A stretch of 53,340 nucleotides of DNA, taken from the NCBI RefSeq assembly GCF_002487355.1, contig NZ_NTMG01000042.1:1-53340 (forward strand). Direction: 5' to 3'. Shown piece after piece: positions 7,962 to 16,247 of the stretch (positions are counted from its first letter, which is position 1; each line of letters begins with the position of its first letter). Source of the stretch: Candidatus Methanoperedens sp. BLZ2. GTDB lineage: Archaea; Halobacteriota; Methanosarcinia; Methanosarcinales; Methanoperedenaceae. A program made the translations under genes and the position numbers. The notes under the pieces were generated by a model that was not told where the DNA came from, ran no database searches, and saw only the letters and a program-made list of their open reading frames with translations.

Positions 7962-8696
7962 ATGAGCAGTGCCGACTTTTTGATACAGGGAATTATCAGG
8001 GCGTTTGAATTGATATTCAGCTTAAACCCCTATATCCTGAGCATAACAGGCGTTTCTATTAAAGTATCAGGCACTGCCACTATACTTGCAACATTTACCG
8101 CAATACTACTTGCGTTTGCTATTTCGTTCCTGAACTTCAGGGGTAAGCAGGCGCTTGTTACACTTATCAATACAGGCATGGGACTGCCCCCGGTTTTTGT
8201 AGGTCTTTTTGTTTTTTTGATGATCGTGCCTGTCGGTCCTTTAGGGTTCCTGGATATTGTTTATACACGGGAAGCAATGATCCTTGCACAGTATATCCTC
8301 ATAACACCAATAATTACAGGTATTTGTCTTGCTTCAATAAAGGCAGTGCCTCAATCCATAATAGAAACCGTTCATACACTTGGCGGAACTCAAAAGGATG
8401 CCGTAATTGAGACTTTAAAAGAGGCAAGGTTCGGAATGATTACAGCGATACTTGCAGGATTCGGAAGGGCACTTGCAGAAGTGGGAGCAATTCTCATCGT
8501 AGGCGGAAATATCGCCTACACTGGAAGTGTGGGTGGAATCGGGGAAGGATTGTCCAAAACCCGTACACTCACGACTGCAATAACATCTGAAACAAGTAAA
8601 GGCGATATTTCGACCTCGATTGCCCTCGGGATCATTCTCATCTCCCTTGTTCTTTCTGTGAATATCCTGGCTAACTATTTCCAGAGGACTGATTAG
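7962..8696 (+). CDS. tupB: Tungstate/molybdate-type ABC transporter permease (TupB-like)
   Basis: 244 residues with about six membrane spans. The EAA loop reads G-F-G-R-A-L-A-E-V-G-A-I-L-I-V-G-G-N-I (about 168-186), as in TupB and ModB permeases; the T-L-G-G-T and V-P-Q-S-I-I-E-T-V segments also fit TupB. It sits between moeA and the ATPase gene, 2 bases from the latter. No substrate-binding protein gene (TupA or WtpA) adjoins it. Confidence 0.8.
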   Translation: MSSADFLIQGIIRAFELIFSLNPYILSITGVSIKVSGTATILATFTAILLAFAISFLNFRGKQALVTLINTGMGLPPVFVGLFVFLMIVPVGPLGFLDIVYTREAMILAQYILITPIITGICLASIKAVPQSIIETVHTLGGTQKDAVIETLKEARFGMITAILAGFGRALAEVGAILIVGGNIAYTGSVGGIGEGLSKTRTLTTAITSETSKGDISTSIALGIILISLVLSVNILANYFQRTD

Positions 8697-8698
8697 AA

Positions 8699-9412
8699 TT
8701 GATAAGAATAGAGAATCTTTACATGGCATTCGGGAATAAAGAGGTTTTAAGAAATATTAACTTTGAAATCAAAGAAGGAGAGATTTTCGCCCTGATCGGG
8801 CCAAGCGGGACAGGTAAGACAACATTTCTTCGCATTTTGAATTTTCTTGAGAAACCAATTAAAGGCGAAATTAAATATAATGGGATGAAAACCCCGGGAG
8901 TACTTGATACAAGGCGCAGGATGTCTCTTCTTTTCCAGACGCCTGCAATCTTTAATAAATCGGTTTTTGAAAATGTAGCGTATGGGCTCAAAGTGCGCGG
9001 TATTGAAAAAAAAATCGTAGAAAAAAAAGTCAATGAAGCTTTGAATATTGTTGGTCTTGCTGGAATGGAAAACCAGAACGCTCGCACACTTTCAGGAGGA
9101 GAGGCACAGCGCATGGCTTTTGCAAGGGCGATCGTCTATGACCCGGAAATTCTTCTTCTTGATGAGCCAACTGCAAATCTTGACCCTGCCAATGTAACGA
9201 AGATTGAAGAGATCATCAAACGCATCAGGAATGAACGAAGGACGACCATTGTGCTTGCAACTCATAATATCCCCCAGGTCAGGCGCATCGCCGATAGGGT
9301 GGGAATATTGCTGAACGGGGAATTGATCGAAGTGAACAGCAAAGATGGGATTTTTTCAAAGCCAAAAGATGCAAGGTCGGAGGCGTTTTTGAAGGGTGAG
9401 ATGATTTATTGA
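8699..9412 (+). CDS. tupC: Tungstate/molybdate-type ABC transporter ATP-binding protein (TupC-like)
   Basis: 237 residues with a TTG start two bases after the permease stop. Walker A GPSGTGKTT (about 32-40), signature L-S-G-G-E-A-Q-R (about 128-135), Walker B I-L-L-L-D-E-P, and switch A-T-H-N. There is no C-terminal TOBE/Mop domain, which fits TupC rather than ModC or WtpC. It energises uptake through the TupB-like permease. Confidence 0.8.
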   Translation: MIRIENLYMAFGNKEVLRNINFEIKEGEIFALIGPSGTGKTTFLRILNFLEKPIKGEIKYNGMKTPGVLDTRRRMSLLFQTPAIFNKSVFENVAYGLKVRGIEKKIVEKKVNEALNIVGLAGMENQNARTLSGGEAQRMAFARAIVYDPEILLLDEPTANLDPANVTKIEEIIKRIRNERRTTIVLATHNIPQVRRIADRVGILLNGELIEVNSKDGIFSKPKDARSEAFLKGEMIY

Positions 9413-9439
9413 GTGGGTTTTATGTTCTTTGTTTGAAAA

Positions 9440-9458
9440 CTTTGCGCTCTTTGCGGTG
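9440..9458. repeat. Dispersed CTTTGCG-type repeat unit
   Basis: CTTTGCGCTCTTTGCGGTG lies between two convergent genes. The same words recur at 25619-25646. Such short elements in intergenic DNA are likely non-coding dispersed repeats. Confidence 0.5.
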
Positions 9459-9461
9459 GGA

Positions 9462-10841
9462 TTACATGATTTTGTTTTTCATCATGACAGCGCCGAAAAA
9501 CCCATCAGTATTATGAACATGCGGTAATGACCTGAAAAATCCATCATCAGAGGTTAATTTGCCAGATTTAAAATCATGCATTTCCGATACCGGAACCAGG
9601 CAAAAATCCCTGTTCTTCGCAAGAAAACCGTGCACGTTATCCTCATTTTCCTCCCTGCTTATCGTACATGTAACATAGACAAATCTTCCTCCGGGCTTAA
9701 CAAGCCTGCTGTATTCACTTAATATCTCTTTCTGTTTCACTGCAAGTTCTCTGACATCATCCCGGGTCAACCGCCATTTCGAATCCGGGTTCCTCCTGAA
9801 AACCCCCATGCTTGAGCAGGGCGCATCTATGAAAACGCAATCCGCCATATTATTATATTCATTTAATGCCTCCCTGTTCGCGGTCTTAATATTGAACGCT
9901 CCAGCTTTTCCCGCACGGCGCCGCAGGTTCGAAAGTTTAACAGCCGACAGGTCTGAAGCGATTATAGTTCCACGGTTTTTCATCAATCCTGAAAGGAAAA
10001 GGGATTTTCCGCCATTCCCTGCACATGCATCAATTACAAGTTCTCCGGGCTTTACCCCTGTAAGAAGCGTAACAAGCTGGCTTCCTTCATCCTGTACTTC
10101 GAAAAGCCCTTCCTTAAAAGCCCGGGTTTTAAAAATATCTTCTTTCTTATTAACAATCAGGCCAGATGGCGATAATTCCGTCCTTGATGAAGAATAACCC
10201 TCCCCGTCAAGCATTTTTTGAAGTGATCCGATATCCGATTTCAGTGGATTCACCCTGATTGTCAAAGGCGGCTCCATGTTATTAGCACTGCATAAAGCCT
10301 CAACTTCTTTAACCGACCCCATTTCTGTGAGCCATTTTTCCACGATCCAGCGCGGATGTGAATGGTATGCGCAAATATATTCGATCTGAGCTTTTTCAGG
10401 ATCAGGGAAGATGACCATGTCTTTATTCCTTAATACTGCTTCAACCGTTCTTTTAACGAATCCGCTTAACTTACTATTGTCCGATGACATCGCTACTGCA
10501 TTGTTTACTATTCCTGCTGCGGATACATTCGTAAATAAGGCCTGGTATGTGCATATCCTGAATAAATTAAGTATTTCCGGATCAAGATTTGTCATAGCGG
10601 CTCTTGATGCGTGTCCGATTATGTAATCCAGCCTTCCCAGATGGCGCAAGATCCCATAAACGAGATCAACGATAACAGTTTTTTCACCAGATGAAAAATC
10701 TTCATTTTTAAAAAGCTCACTAATAATGATATCGGGATATTTCTTATCATGGAGTATTGAATTTAATAGCAAAAGAACTGAATTGTAGCTCTTTTGCCTG
10801 ATAAGAGCGTTACTCTTATAACTCTTATTATTCTTTCTCAA
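9462..10841 (-). CDS. RsmB/NSUN-family RNA cytosine-C5 methyltransferase
   Basis: 459 residues. The N-terminal 140 residues resemble the NusB-like RNA-binding domain of bacterial RsmB. The C-terminal domain is a class I methyltransferase with SAM motif D-A-C-A-G-N-G-G-K-S (about 270), catalytic P-C-S in D-A-P-C-S-S-M-G, and T-C-T in Y-V-T-C-T-I-S-R-E-E-N. It transfers methyl from SAM to cytosine-5 in rRNA or tRNA. The start overlaps the end of the ZPR1 gene by 14 bases, so it is last in a leftward operon (SepF, ZPR1, this gene). Confidence 0.85.
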   Translation of the reverse strand: MRKNNKSYKSNALIRQKSYNSVLLLLNSILHDKKYPDIIISELFKNEDFSSGEKTVIVDLVYGILRHLGRLDYIIGHASRAAMTNLDPEILNLFRICTYQALFTNVSAAGIVNNAVAMSSDNSKLSGFVKRTVEAVLRNKDMVIFPDPEKAQIEYICAYHSHPRWIVEKWLTEMGSVKEVEALCSANNMEPPLTIRVNPLKSDIGSLQKMLDGEGYSSSRTELSPSGLIVNKKEDIFKTRAFKEGLFEVQDEGSQLVTLLTGVKPGELVIDACAGNGGKSLFLSGLMKNRGTIIASDLSAVKLSNLRRRAGKAGAFNIKTANREALNEYNNMADCVFIDAPCSSMGVFRRNPDSKWRLTRDDVRELAVKQKEILSEYSRLVKPGGRFVYVTCTISREENEDNVHGFLAKNRDFCLVPVSEMHDFKSGKLTSDDGFFRSLPHVHNTDGFFGAVMMKNKIM

Positions 10842-11409
10842 AAATGATCATACCCGTCTTAAGACAGGCCGCCTCTTCTTGCGTAAGTTCCCTGTGTGTT
10901 GCTTTTTCTGCAATTATGGCGCTATTGCCCAGAGGATCTTCGATAATAACTGTAATTTCAAATTCCCCGGCTTTGACCTTCTCGATGATAGATTGTAATT
11001 CCTGTGCGCGCCGGGTTTTAGGTTCTTCATTCCATCTTATTACCATCTCCAGGATATCACTCACCCTGTCAAGCACGCCTTCGATATTTGAAATAAAAGA
11101 TTCGGAAGCTGGTCCTGGTTCTATATCGACCCCCAGTTCTGGTATTCTTATTGTTCCTGATGTTGAGCGAACCACACGCACATCAATGTCCTCCCGTGTC
11201 GTGACTTTCATTTCATATCGAACGGGTTTGCGCTGGTCCATGATCATGGTATCAGAATATCTTAAACCGCATTCACACTTTGAAGTAATATGCATTACTT
11301 CACCAAAAAAAGGAATATTATCTTTTACCCAGTTTGTAACAAGTTCTTTGCTGCAAAGGGGGCAAACGCTTCTGGTAACTGTTAAAATACTGCCTGATTC
11401 TGAGTTCAC
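10828..11409 (-). CDS. ZPR1 zinc-finger domain protein
   Basis: 193 residues, a single archaeal-type ZPR1 unit. The zinc finger C-x2-C (16-19) and C-x-C (about 45-47) is followed by the ZPR1 beta domain (S-x-S-G-T-I-R-I-P-E-L-G about residue 80). Eukaryotic ZPR1 is a chaperone for elongation factor 1A; the archaeal role is less studied. It overlaps SepF by 4 bases at its start and the methyltransferase at its end. Confidence 0.85.
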   Translation of the reverse strand: MNSESGSILTVTRSVCPLCSKELVTNWVKDNIPFFGEVMHITSKCECGLRYSDTMIMDQRKPVRYEMKVTTREDIDVRVVRSTSGTIRIPELGVDIEPGPASESFISNIEGVLDRVSDILEMVIRWNEEPKTRRAQELQSIIEKVKAGEFEITVIIEDPLGNSAIIAEKATHRELTQEEAACLKTGMIIFEKE

Positions 11410-11774
11410 TTTAACTTTTGCCTGTCTATACGCATGCCGCGCGGGGTCACGATAACCTGGTCTTCTTTGATCATCGCGATATCACCATGTACATCATTGA
11501 CAACTGCTTTCAGGTCCTTGATCGCCCTGTCAAAAACCATTTTATCTTTTTTTGCAGGCGAGACATCGATCATCAGGATATTGCCCTCATAAATTTGTTT
11601 TTTTAATTCAGGCATCATTTCAAGTCCTGATAATTCAGCTATTTTTATATAAGCGTTGGCTGTTTCGCCCTGAAAACCCTCTTCATATTCTGAAAGATCA
11701 AGTTCCTGATATTCATCCGCATCTGATTTTGTCTTCTTCCCGCCGCCAAAAAGATTATCTATAAATTTACCCAT
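11406..11774 (-). CDS. sepF: Archaeal cell-division protein SepF
   Basis: 122 residues. An N-terminal amphipathic helix (M-G-K-F-I-D-N-L-F-G) is followed by an acidic linker and a SepF core (about 40-120) with G-N-I-L-M-I-D-V-S and a V-x-V-T-P-R-G end. In archaea SepF anchors FtsZ to the membrane. It is the first gene of the leftward cluster with ZPR1 and the RNA methyltransferase. FtsZ itself is not nearby. Confidence 0.85.
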   Translation of the reverse strand: MGKFIDNLFGGGKKTKSDADEYQELDLSEYEEGFQGETANAYIKIAELSGLEMMPELKKQIYEGNILMIDVSPAKKDKMVFDRAIKDLKAVVNDVHGDIAMIKEDQVIVTPRGMRIDRQKLK

Positions 11775-11822
11775 GAAATATTCACCTTTACTTCGTACTC
11801 CTTATTGTTTATATCTATTTAT

Positions 11823-12305
11823 TTATTTCTGTTCAAGGTTCCAGATTTCATCCCCTACATAGTGTATGGACTTTACTGCCTTGCCTTTTCCCCCGACCAT
11901 TTCTTTTCCTGCCATAAGGGCTCTTCCGATACCGATCGCTTTCCCATGTGCTTTCTCTACGATGATAACAAGATCGCCTATGTTTATAGCCGGATCTGCT
12001 TCAACAATCCCCGGGCTCATCGTGTCAGCTCCATTTATGATAAACCTCACAGCCCCAGGATCAACAAGGACTATGCGGCGCGTCGGGTTCAATTTAAGGG
12101 CGCCTTTTACAGTAGGAAATATTTTTCCGTCTATCTTAAACAAAACAGGTTCCCCATCCACGAAAATGAAATCCTGTCCCTCGCTTTCTACATATTCAAG
12201 CTTCCTGCCCTCAAATGATGATGCATCACCAAATGCCTCGACAATATCATTTACAAGAGCTTTCTGATCTGTTTTTCTTAATACATTCCTTGACTTTATT
12301 TTCAT
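11823..12305 (-). CDS. PUA-domain RNA-binding protein (MCT-1-like)
   Basis: 160 residues. The N-terminal region (1-75) is a pre-PUA domain and the C-terminal PUA fold has P-T-R-R-I-V-L-V-D-P-G-A-V-R-F (about 83-97), then G-A-D-T-M-S-P-G-I and G-K-A-I-G-I-G. This layout matches archaeal homologues of MCTS1/Tma20, ribosome-associated RNA-binding proteins. It is transcribed away from the Sm-like gene. Confidence 0.8.
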   Translation of the reverse strand: MKIKSRNVLRKTDQKALVNDIVEAFGDASSFEGRKLEYVESEGQDFIFVDGEPVLFKIDGKIFPTVKGALKLNPTRRIVLVDPGAVRFIINGADTMSPGIVEADPAINIGDLVIIVEKAHGKAIGIGRALMAGKEMVGGKGKAVKSIHYVGDEIWNLEQK

Positions 12306-12318
12306 TACTCACCAATAG

Positions 12319-12329
12319 TTTTAAATATT
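12319..12329 (+). promoter_or_regulatory. TATA-like element upstream of the Sm-like gene
   Basis: TTTTAAATATT lies 61-71 bases before the ATG at 12390 in the divergent region. The spacing to the leftward PUA gene (about 19 bases) is too short for a normal archaeal promoter, so I assign it rightwards. Confidence 0.4.
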
Positions 12330-12389
12330 GTACGAACTACTTTGGTGCACTATTGAATTAATGGTTTATTAATATTAAGGAGCGTTTTT

Positions 12390-12605
12390 ATGGGAAACAG
12401 ACCCCTCGACATTCTAAACAATGCGTTAAATAAGTCAGTATTGATACGGTTAAAAGGCCAGAGAGAGTTCAGAGGCGAATTACAGGGATACGATATACAC
12501 ATGAATATCGTCCTGGCTAATGCCGAGGAAATAAAAGAGAACGGAACGAAAAAACTTGGAACAGCAGTTGTACGCGGGGATAATATAGTATTTATTTCCC
12601 CATAA
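12390..12605 (+). CDS. Sm-like archaeal RNA-binding protein (Lsm)
   Basis: 71 residues, normal length for an archaeal Lsm. The Sm1 motif spans V-L-I-R-L-K-G ... F-R-G-E-L-Q-G-Y-D-x-H-M-N-I-V-L and the Sm2 motif is [10 protein letters not shown]. It forms heptameric rings that bind U-rich RNA. A strong ribosome site (aaggag) lies at 12377-12382. The L37e gene follows 28 bases later; the Lsm-L37e pairing is common in archaea. Confidence 0.9.
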   Translation: MGNRPLDILNNALNKSVLIRLKGQREFRGELQGYDIHMNIVLANAEEIKENGTKKLGTAVVRGDNIVFISP

Positions 12606-12633
12606 GAATAAGATTTAAAAAGGTGATTAAAAT

Positions 12634-12804
12634 ATGTCAAAAGGTACGCCTTCATTCGGTAAGAACCAGAAGAAAACACATGTTATATGCAGAAGATGTG
12701 GAAAAGCATCAATGAACACGCACACAAAAATGTGCGCATCGTGTGGTTTCGGTAAGACTACACACATGAGATCCTACAAATGGCAGGAAAAATGCGGTTA
12801 CTAA
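12634..12804 (+). CDS. rpl37e: Large-subunit ribosomal protein eL37 (L37e)
   Basis: 56 residues. The sequence begins [10 protein letters not shown] and contains a zinc finger with C-R-R-C at 19-22 and C-A-S-C at 34-37, then the basic tail ending E-K-C-G-Y. It has a ribosome site (aggtga) about 8 bases before the ATG. It is short but unmistakable, between Lsm and purF. Confidence 0.93.
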   Translation: MSKGTPSFGKNQKKTHVICRRCGKASMNTHTKMCASCGFGKTTHMRSYKWQEKCGY

Positions 12805-12815
12805 GGTGACCACGG

Positions 12816-14216
12816 TTGCATGAAGAATGCGGTATAGTCGGTGTCTCTTTTAAAGAGGAGACATCTGCCGCACTGTCTATCTACTATGCACTTTTTGCTC
12901 TCCAGCACAGGGGACAGGAATCCGCAGGGATAACTGTTCATGATGGCAGCCAGGTCCGTACTTTAAAAGGTATGGGTCTTGTGCCAGATGTTTTTAACAA
13001 GGCAGATATACAGAAACTCAAAGGTCATGTAGGGATAGGACATGTCCGATATTCAACAACAGGCAGTTCAAAGATCGAGAATTGCCAGCCTCTTCTTGTA
13101 AGTTTTAAAAGCGGGACTATAGCTATCGCTCATAATGGTAATCTTGTAAACTCAAAAGAACTGAGGACTGAGCTTGAGAAAGAGGGGCGGATATTCTTAT
13201 CCGAATCAGACACTGAAGTCATAGCTCATCTCCTTGTCAAGGAACTGATGCACAGCGAGCTTAAAGATGCTGTTAAAGATGTAATAAAACAGCTTGTTGG
13301 TTCATATTCACTTGCTATCCTGATAGATAAAACTGTTATTGTTATTCGTGACCCGCTTGGCATAAAACCATTGTGTTTTGGCTCGCTCGATAATGGTTAT
13401 GTAGTGGCGTCCGAGAGTGTCGCCATTGATATTTTGAACGGGCAGTTGATACGTGATGTAGCTCCCGGAGAAATGCTTGTTTTCAACAATGGGACTTACG
13501 AAAGCCACCAGCTGGTAAAATCAAAAAATACTGCCCATTGTGTATTTGAATATATTTATTTCGCAAGGCCGGATTCAGTCATAGATGGCCAGCTTGTATA
13601 TAATGTGAGGATGCGAATAGGAGAGATGCTTTTTAAGGAGCACCCGGCCATAGCAGACATCGTGTCGCCTGTCCCTGATTCAGGCATCACATATGCGATC
13701 GGTTTCTCAAAGAAATCGGGTATTGATTATATGGAAGGGCTTATGAAGAACCGCTACATAGGCAGGACATTCATTATGCCGGGTCAGGATATGAGAGAAA
13801 CGGCAGTCAGGCTGAAACTGAACACTATAAAACCAAATATTGAGGGTAAAAGCATTGTTCTTATCGATGACAGCATTGTGCGCGGAACAACTTCGCGCCG
13901 TATAATAGATATGGTCCGTAAATCAGGCACAAGGGAGATCCATATGCGGGTAGCAAGCCCCCCCATTATTTCCCCATGTTATCTGGGGATCGATATGGCA
14001 ACACGTGAAGAACTTATAGCTGCGCACAAGACAGTAAAAGGCGTTGAGGCCCTGATAAATGCAGATTCCCTTGGATATTTGAGTATAGATGGACTTGTGG
14101 AATCCATCGGGATCCCGATGGATGATCTATGCCTGGGGTGTTTGAGCGGCATCTATCCGGTTGAAATCCCGGGAGAGAAATGTATAAAGAGACAATTGAA
14201 GTTGTCGGAATTCTAA
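12816..14216 (+). CDS. purF: Amidophosphoribosyltransferase
   Basis: 466 residues. It catalyses the first step of purine synthesis, PRPP plus glutamine to phosphoribosylamine. The TTG at 12816 is the only possible start: an in-frame stop lies 9 bases upstream and GGTGA precedes it. Cys5 follows a short propeptide, giving the Ntn nucleophile C-G-I-V-G-V. The PRPP loop is V-L-I-D-D-S-I-V-R-G-T-T (about 348-359). Near the C-terminus C-L-G-C and a later Cys match the Fe-S-type enzymes. It is likely co-transcribed with L37e, 11 bases upstream. Confidence 0.93.
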   Translation: MHEECGIVGVSFKEETSAALSIYYALFALQHRGQESAGITVHDGSQVRTLKGMGLVPDVFNKADIQKLKGHVGIGHVRYSTTGSSKIENCQPLLVSFKSGTIAIAHNGNLVNSKELRTELEKEGRIFLSESDTEVIAHLLVKELMHSELKDAVKDVIKQLVGSYSLAILIDKTVIVIRDPLGIKPLCFGSLDNGYVVASESVAIDILNGQLIRDVAPGEMLVFNNGTYESHQLVKSKNTAHCVFEYIYFARPDSVIDGQLVYNVRMRIGEMLFKEHPAIADIVSPVPDSGITYAIGFSKKSGIDYMEGLMKNRYIGRTFIMPGQDMRETAVRLKLNTIKPNIEGKSIVLIDDSIVRGTTSRRIIDMVRKSGTREIHMRVASPPIISPCYLGIDMATREELIAAHKTVKGVEALINADSLGYLSIDGLVESIGIPMDDLCLGCLSGIYPVEIPGEKCIKRQLKLSEF

Positions 14217-14263
14217 GGGAAAACTAAAAAAGAGGGAACTTCTATTAACAGTGAGGCACAACT

Positions 14264-14896
14264 ATGGGCATAATAAAAAGGCTGGGACTTAACTTTTCCT
14301 GGTTGAAAAGACTATTTAAGAGAAAAAAAGCGAAAATCGGAATATATGGCCCCCCCAATGCTGGTAAAACCACACTGGCCAACAGGATCGTCAGGGATTG
14401 GACCGGGGATGCCATGGGTTCGGTATCCCATATTCCGCATGAGACACGAAGAGCAAGAAGGCGCGAAGATGTTACAATAGTGAGTAACGGTTCTTCCGTA
14501 ACACTGGATATTATAGATACGCCGGGAATTGCTACAAAGATCGATTTTCATGATTTCATGACATTCGGACTCCCGGAAGAGGAATCGAAAAGACGCGCCA
14601 AAGAGGCAACAGAAGGAGTAATGGAATCTGTTAAATGGCTTGAAGACTTAGACGGCGTAATACTGGTAATGGATGCAACCGAAGACCCGTATACCCAGGT
14701 TAATGTTGTCATAATCGGGAATTTTGAAGCTCGGAAGCTTCCCATATTGATAGCAGCAAACAAGATAGACCTTCCAAATTCATCACCGGCAAGGATACAA
14801 AGCGCTTTTCCGCAGCATCCGCTTGTTCCCATATCCGCTCTTGATGGGAAGAATATAGATTTATTGTATAAAGAAATTGCAGAGCATTTCGGGTGA
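14264..14896 (+). CDS. arvA: Era-like small GTPase, archaeal vesiculation GTPase (ArvA/OapA) family
   Basis: 210 residues. A basic amphipathic N-terminus (1-25) suggests membrane contact. The G1 motif is G-P-P-N-A-G-K-T-T (30-38), G3 D-T-P-G (about 86-89), G4 N-K-I-D (about 165-168) and G5 S-A. The gene trio with DUF2073 and a Zn-ribbon protein is conserved in Euryarchaeota. In Haloferax a GTPase of this type is reported to drive extracellular vesicle formation, from which the name is borrowed; function here is inferred from order and domain. Confidence 0.8.
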   Translation: MGIIKRLGLNFSWLKRLFKRKKAKIGIYGPPNAGKTTLANRIVRDWTGDAMGSVSHIPHETRRARRREDVTIVSNGSSVTLDIIDTPGIATKIDFHDFMTFGLPEEESKRRAKEATEGVMESVKWLEDLDGVILVMDATEDPYTQVNVVIIGNFEARKLPILIAANKIDLPNSSPARIQSAFPQHPLVPISALDGKNIDLLYKEIAEHFG

Positions 14897-14900
14897 TTAT

Positions 14901-15257
14901 ATGAAAGGAATTCAGATGGATTTAATATCGGAAGAAAAACTTGATGGCATGACTTCCATGGAAAAAGTGAGGTTGATTCTTGACGAAGTGCGAAGCGGAA
15001 AGATACTCATACTTGAAAAAGGGCTCACTCCCAGTGAACAGACAAAACTAATAGAACTTACAATGGCAGAGATAGAACCTGATGATTTTTCAGGAATTGA
15101 GATCGAAAGTTACCCTGTAAAACAAAACGAAAATTTCCTGAATAAACTTTTTGGAAAAACAACCCTCAAGACACGCCTTACGGTTATAGGCCCGGCATCA
15201 CAGTTAAAAACAATTAGAAAGGATAGGGATTTAATAAGCGCGTTAGTCTCACCATAA
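14901..15257 (+). CDS. arvB: DUF2073 protein (OapB/ArvB family)
   Basis: 118 residues from the ATG at 14901, preceded by gggtga inside the end of the GTPase gene; an upstream in-frame ATG at 14877 overlaps the GTPase by 20 bases and lacks a ribosome site. The protein is small and soluble, with L-D-E-V-R-S-G-K-I-L-I-L-E-K-G-L-T-P near residue 30 and a basic region near residue 80. It sits between the GTPase and the Zn-ribbon gene in the conserved trio. Confidence 0.75.
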   Translation: MKGIQMDLISEEKLDGMTSMEKVRLILDEVRSGKILILEKGLTPSEQTKLIELTMAEIEPDDFSGIEIESYPVKQNENFLNKLFGKTTLKTRLTVIGPASQLKTIRKDRDLISALVSP

Positions 15258-15260
15258 GCC

Positions 15261-15704
15261 ATGCCACATAAATGTACAAGATGCGAGAGCATATTCAAGG
15301 ACGGCGCAGCTATCATATTGAACGGCTGCCCGAAATGCGGGTGGAATAAGTTCCTTTATGTGAGAAATGACTCCCTTGTGCCCGGACCAGCTGCAAAAAT
15401 CGAAACTGCGGCAAACACAGGTCAGATCTCTCCTGAAGCTTCGAATTTCATACGAGAAGTCGATGAGATACTGGGAATTAAGGAAGAAAAAACCGAATTA
15501 ACAATAAAAAATGAACCTAAAGCTGAAAATGCAGCAAAAGAAGTCGGGGACAGGATCGAATCAATCCGCATATTATCACCGGGGCAGTATGAACTAAATC
15601 TTGAATCGCTGCTTGAAAGAAAAGAAATTGTCATGGCGCTCAAAGAAGATGGTACATATATCGTTAATTTGCCATCTGTCTTTAAGAAAAAGAAGGATCA
15701 CTGA
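15261..15704 (+). CDS. arvC: Zn-ribbon protein (OapC/ArvC family)
   Basis: 147 residues. The N-terminal zinc ribbon has C-T-R-C at 5-8 and C-P-K-C-G-W at 24-29. A Glu/Lys-rich linker (about 60-95) precedes a C-terminal beta unit (S-P-G-Q-Y-E-L-N-L-E-S-L-L-E-R) ending K-K-K-K. It starts 3 bases after the DUF2073 stop. It overlaps the convergent gene 15698-16144 by 7 bases. Confidence 0.75.
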   Translation: MPHKCTRCESIFKDGAAIILNGCPKCGWNKFLYVRNDSLVPGPAAKIETAANTGQISPEASNFIREVDEILGIKEEKTELTIKNEPKAENAAKEVGDRIESIRILSPGQYELNLESLLERKEIVMALKEDGTYIVNLPSVFKKKKDH

Positions 15705-16144
15705 CGGTAGAATTTTGTTGGTGTAGCATTACGGCCTGAATATTCAACAGCATGCTTATCTCCAGGAAGATAAATAAATATCGTATTAAGAGTGCTTCCA
15801 AAACTAACAGATTCATGAATATAATAATTTACATTCTTATCATACCTTGAAATATTTTTCACATGCAGAATTGTCTTATCCTGATCTATCTTTATAATCT
15901 CATAACTGAAATTTGAGAAGAGTTCCTGTATCTTTGGTTCTATACTTTTTCCTCCCATCAGGAGAATATACATTTTCGGAATAGCACCAAGATCATAATT
16001 TACTATGAATTCAGCATCTGTCTTATCGAATTTTATTGTAACTGATGAGATCTCAAAAGTACGGCTGCCTGGCGACCCTCCGGACAATGGGAGAAATAAG
16101 AACAATAATAAGATAAGAAATATCACAGGGATTAGTTTTTTCAT
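15698..16144 (-). CDS. Secreted protein of unknown function
   Basis: 148 residues with an N-terminal hydrophobic signal (about 5-24). The remainder alternates beta-type stretches (S-S-V-T-I-K-F-D-K-T-D-A-E-F-I-V) with no known motif. It runs convergent to the Zn-ribbon gene. Not recognised. Confidence 0.55.
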   Translation of the reverse strand: MKKLIPVIFLILLLFLFLPLSGGSPGSRTFEISSVTIKFDKTDAEFIVNYDLGAIPKMYILLMGGKSIEPKIQELFSNFSYEIIKIDQDKTILHVKNISRYDKNVNYYIHESVSFGSTLNTIFIYLPGDKHAVEYSGRNATPTKFYRQ

Positions 16145-16247
16145 CAGGATTTGTTATGCATTCCGCCAATATATCCTTTGCGTCAAATGTGGATAACTAT
16201 TATCGTCCATTAATCACCTTCATACCAAAAAATCCAGGTGAATATAA

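Noticed and set aside
11418-12267. + strand frames opposite SepF and the PUA gene (up to 137 codons)
   Set aside because: Shadow frames; the minus-strand genes carry recognisable domains along their full length.
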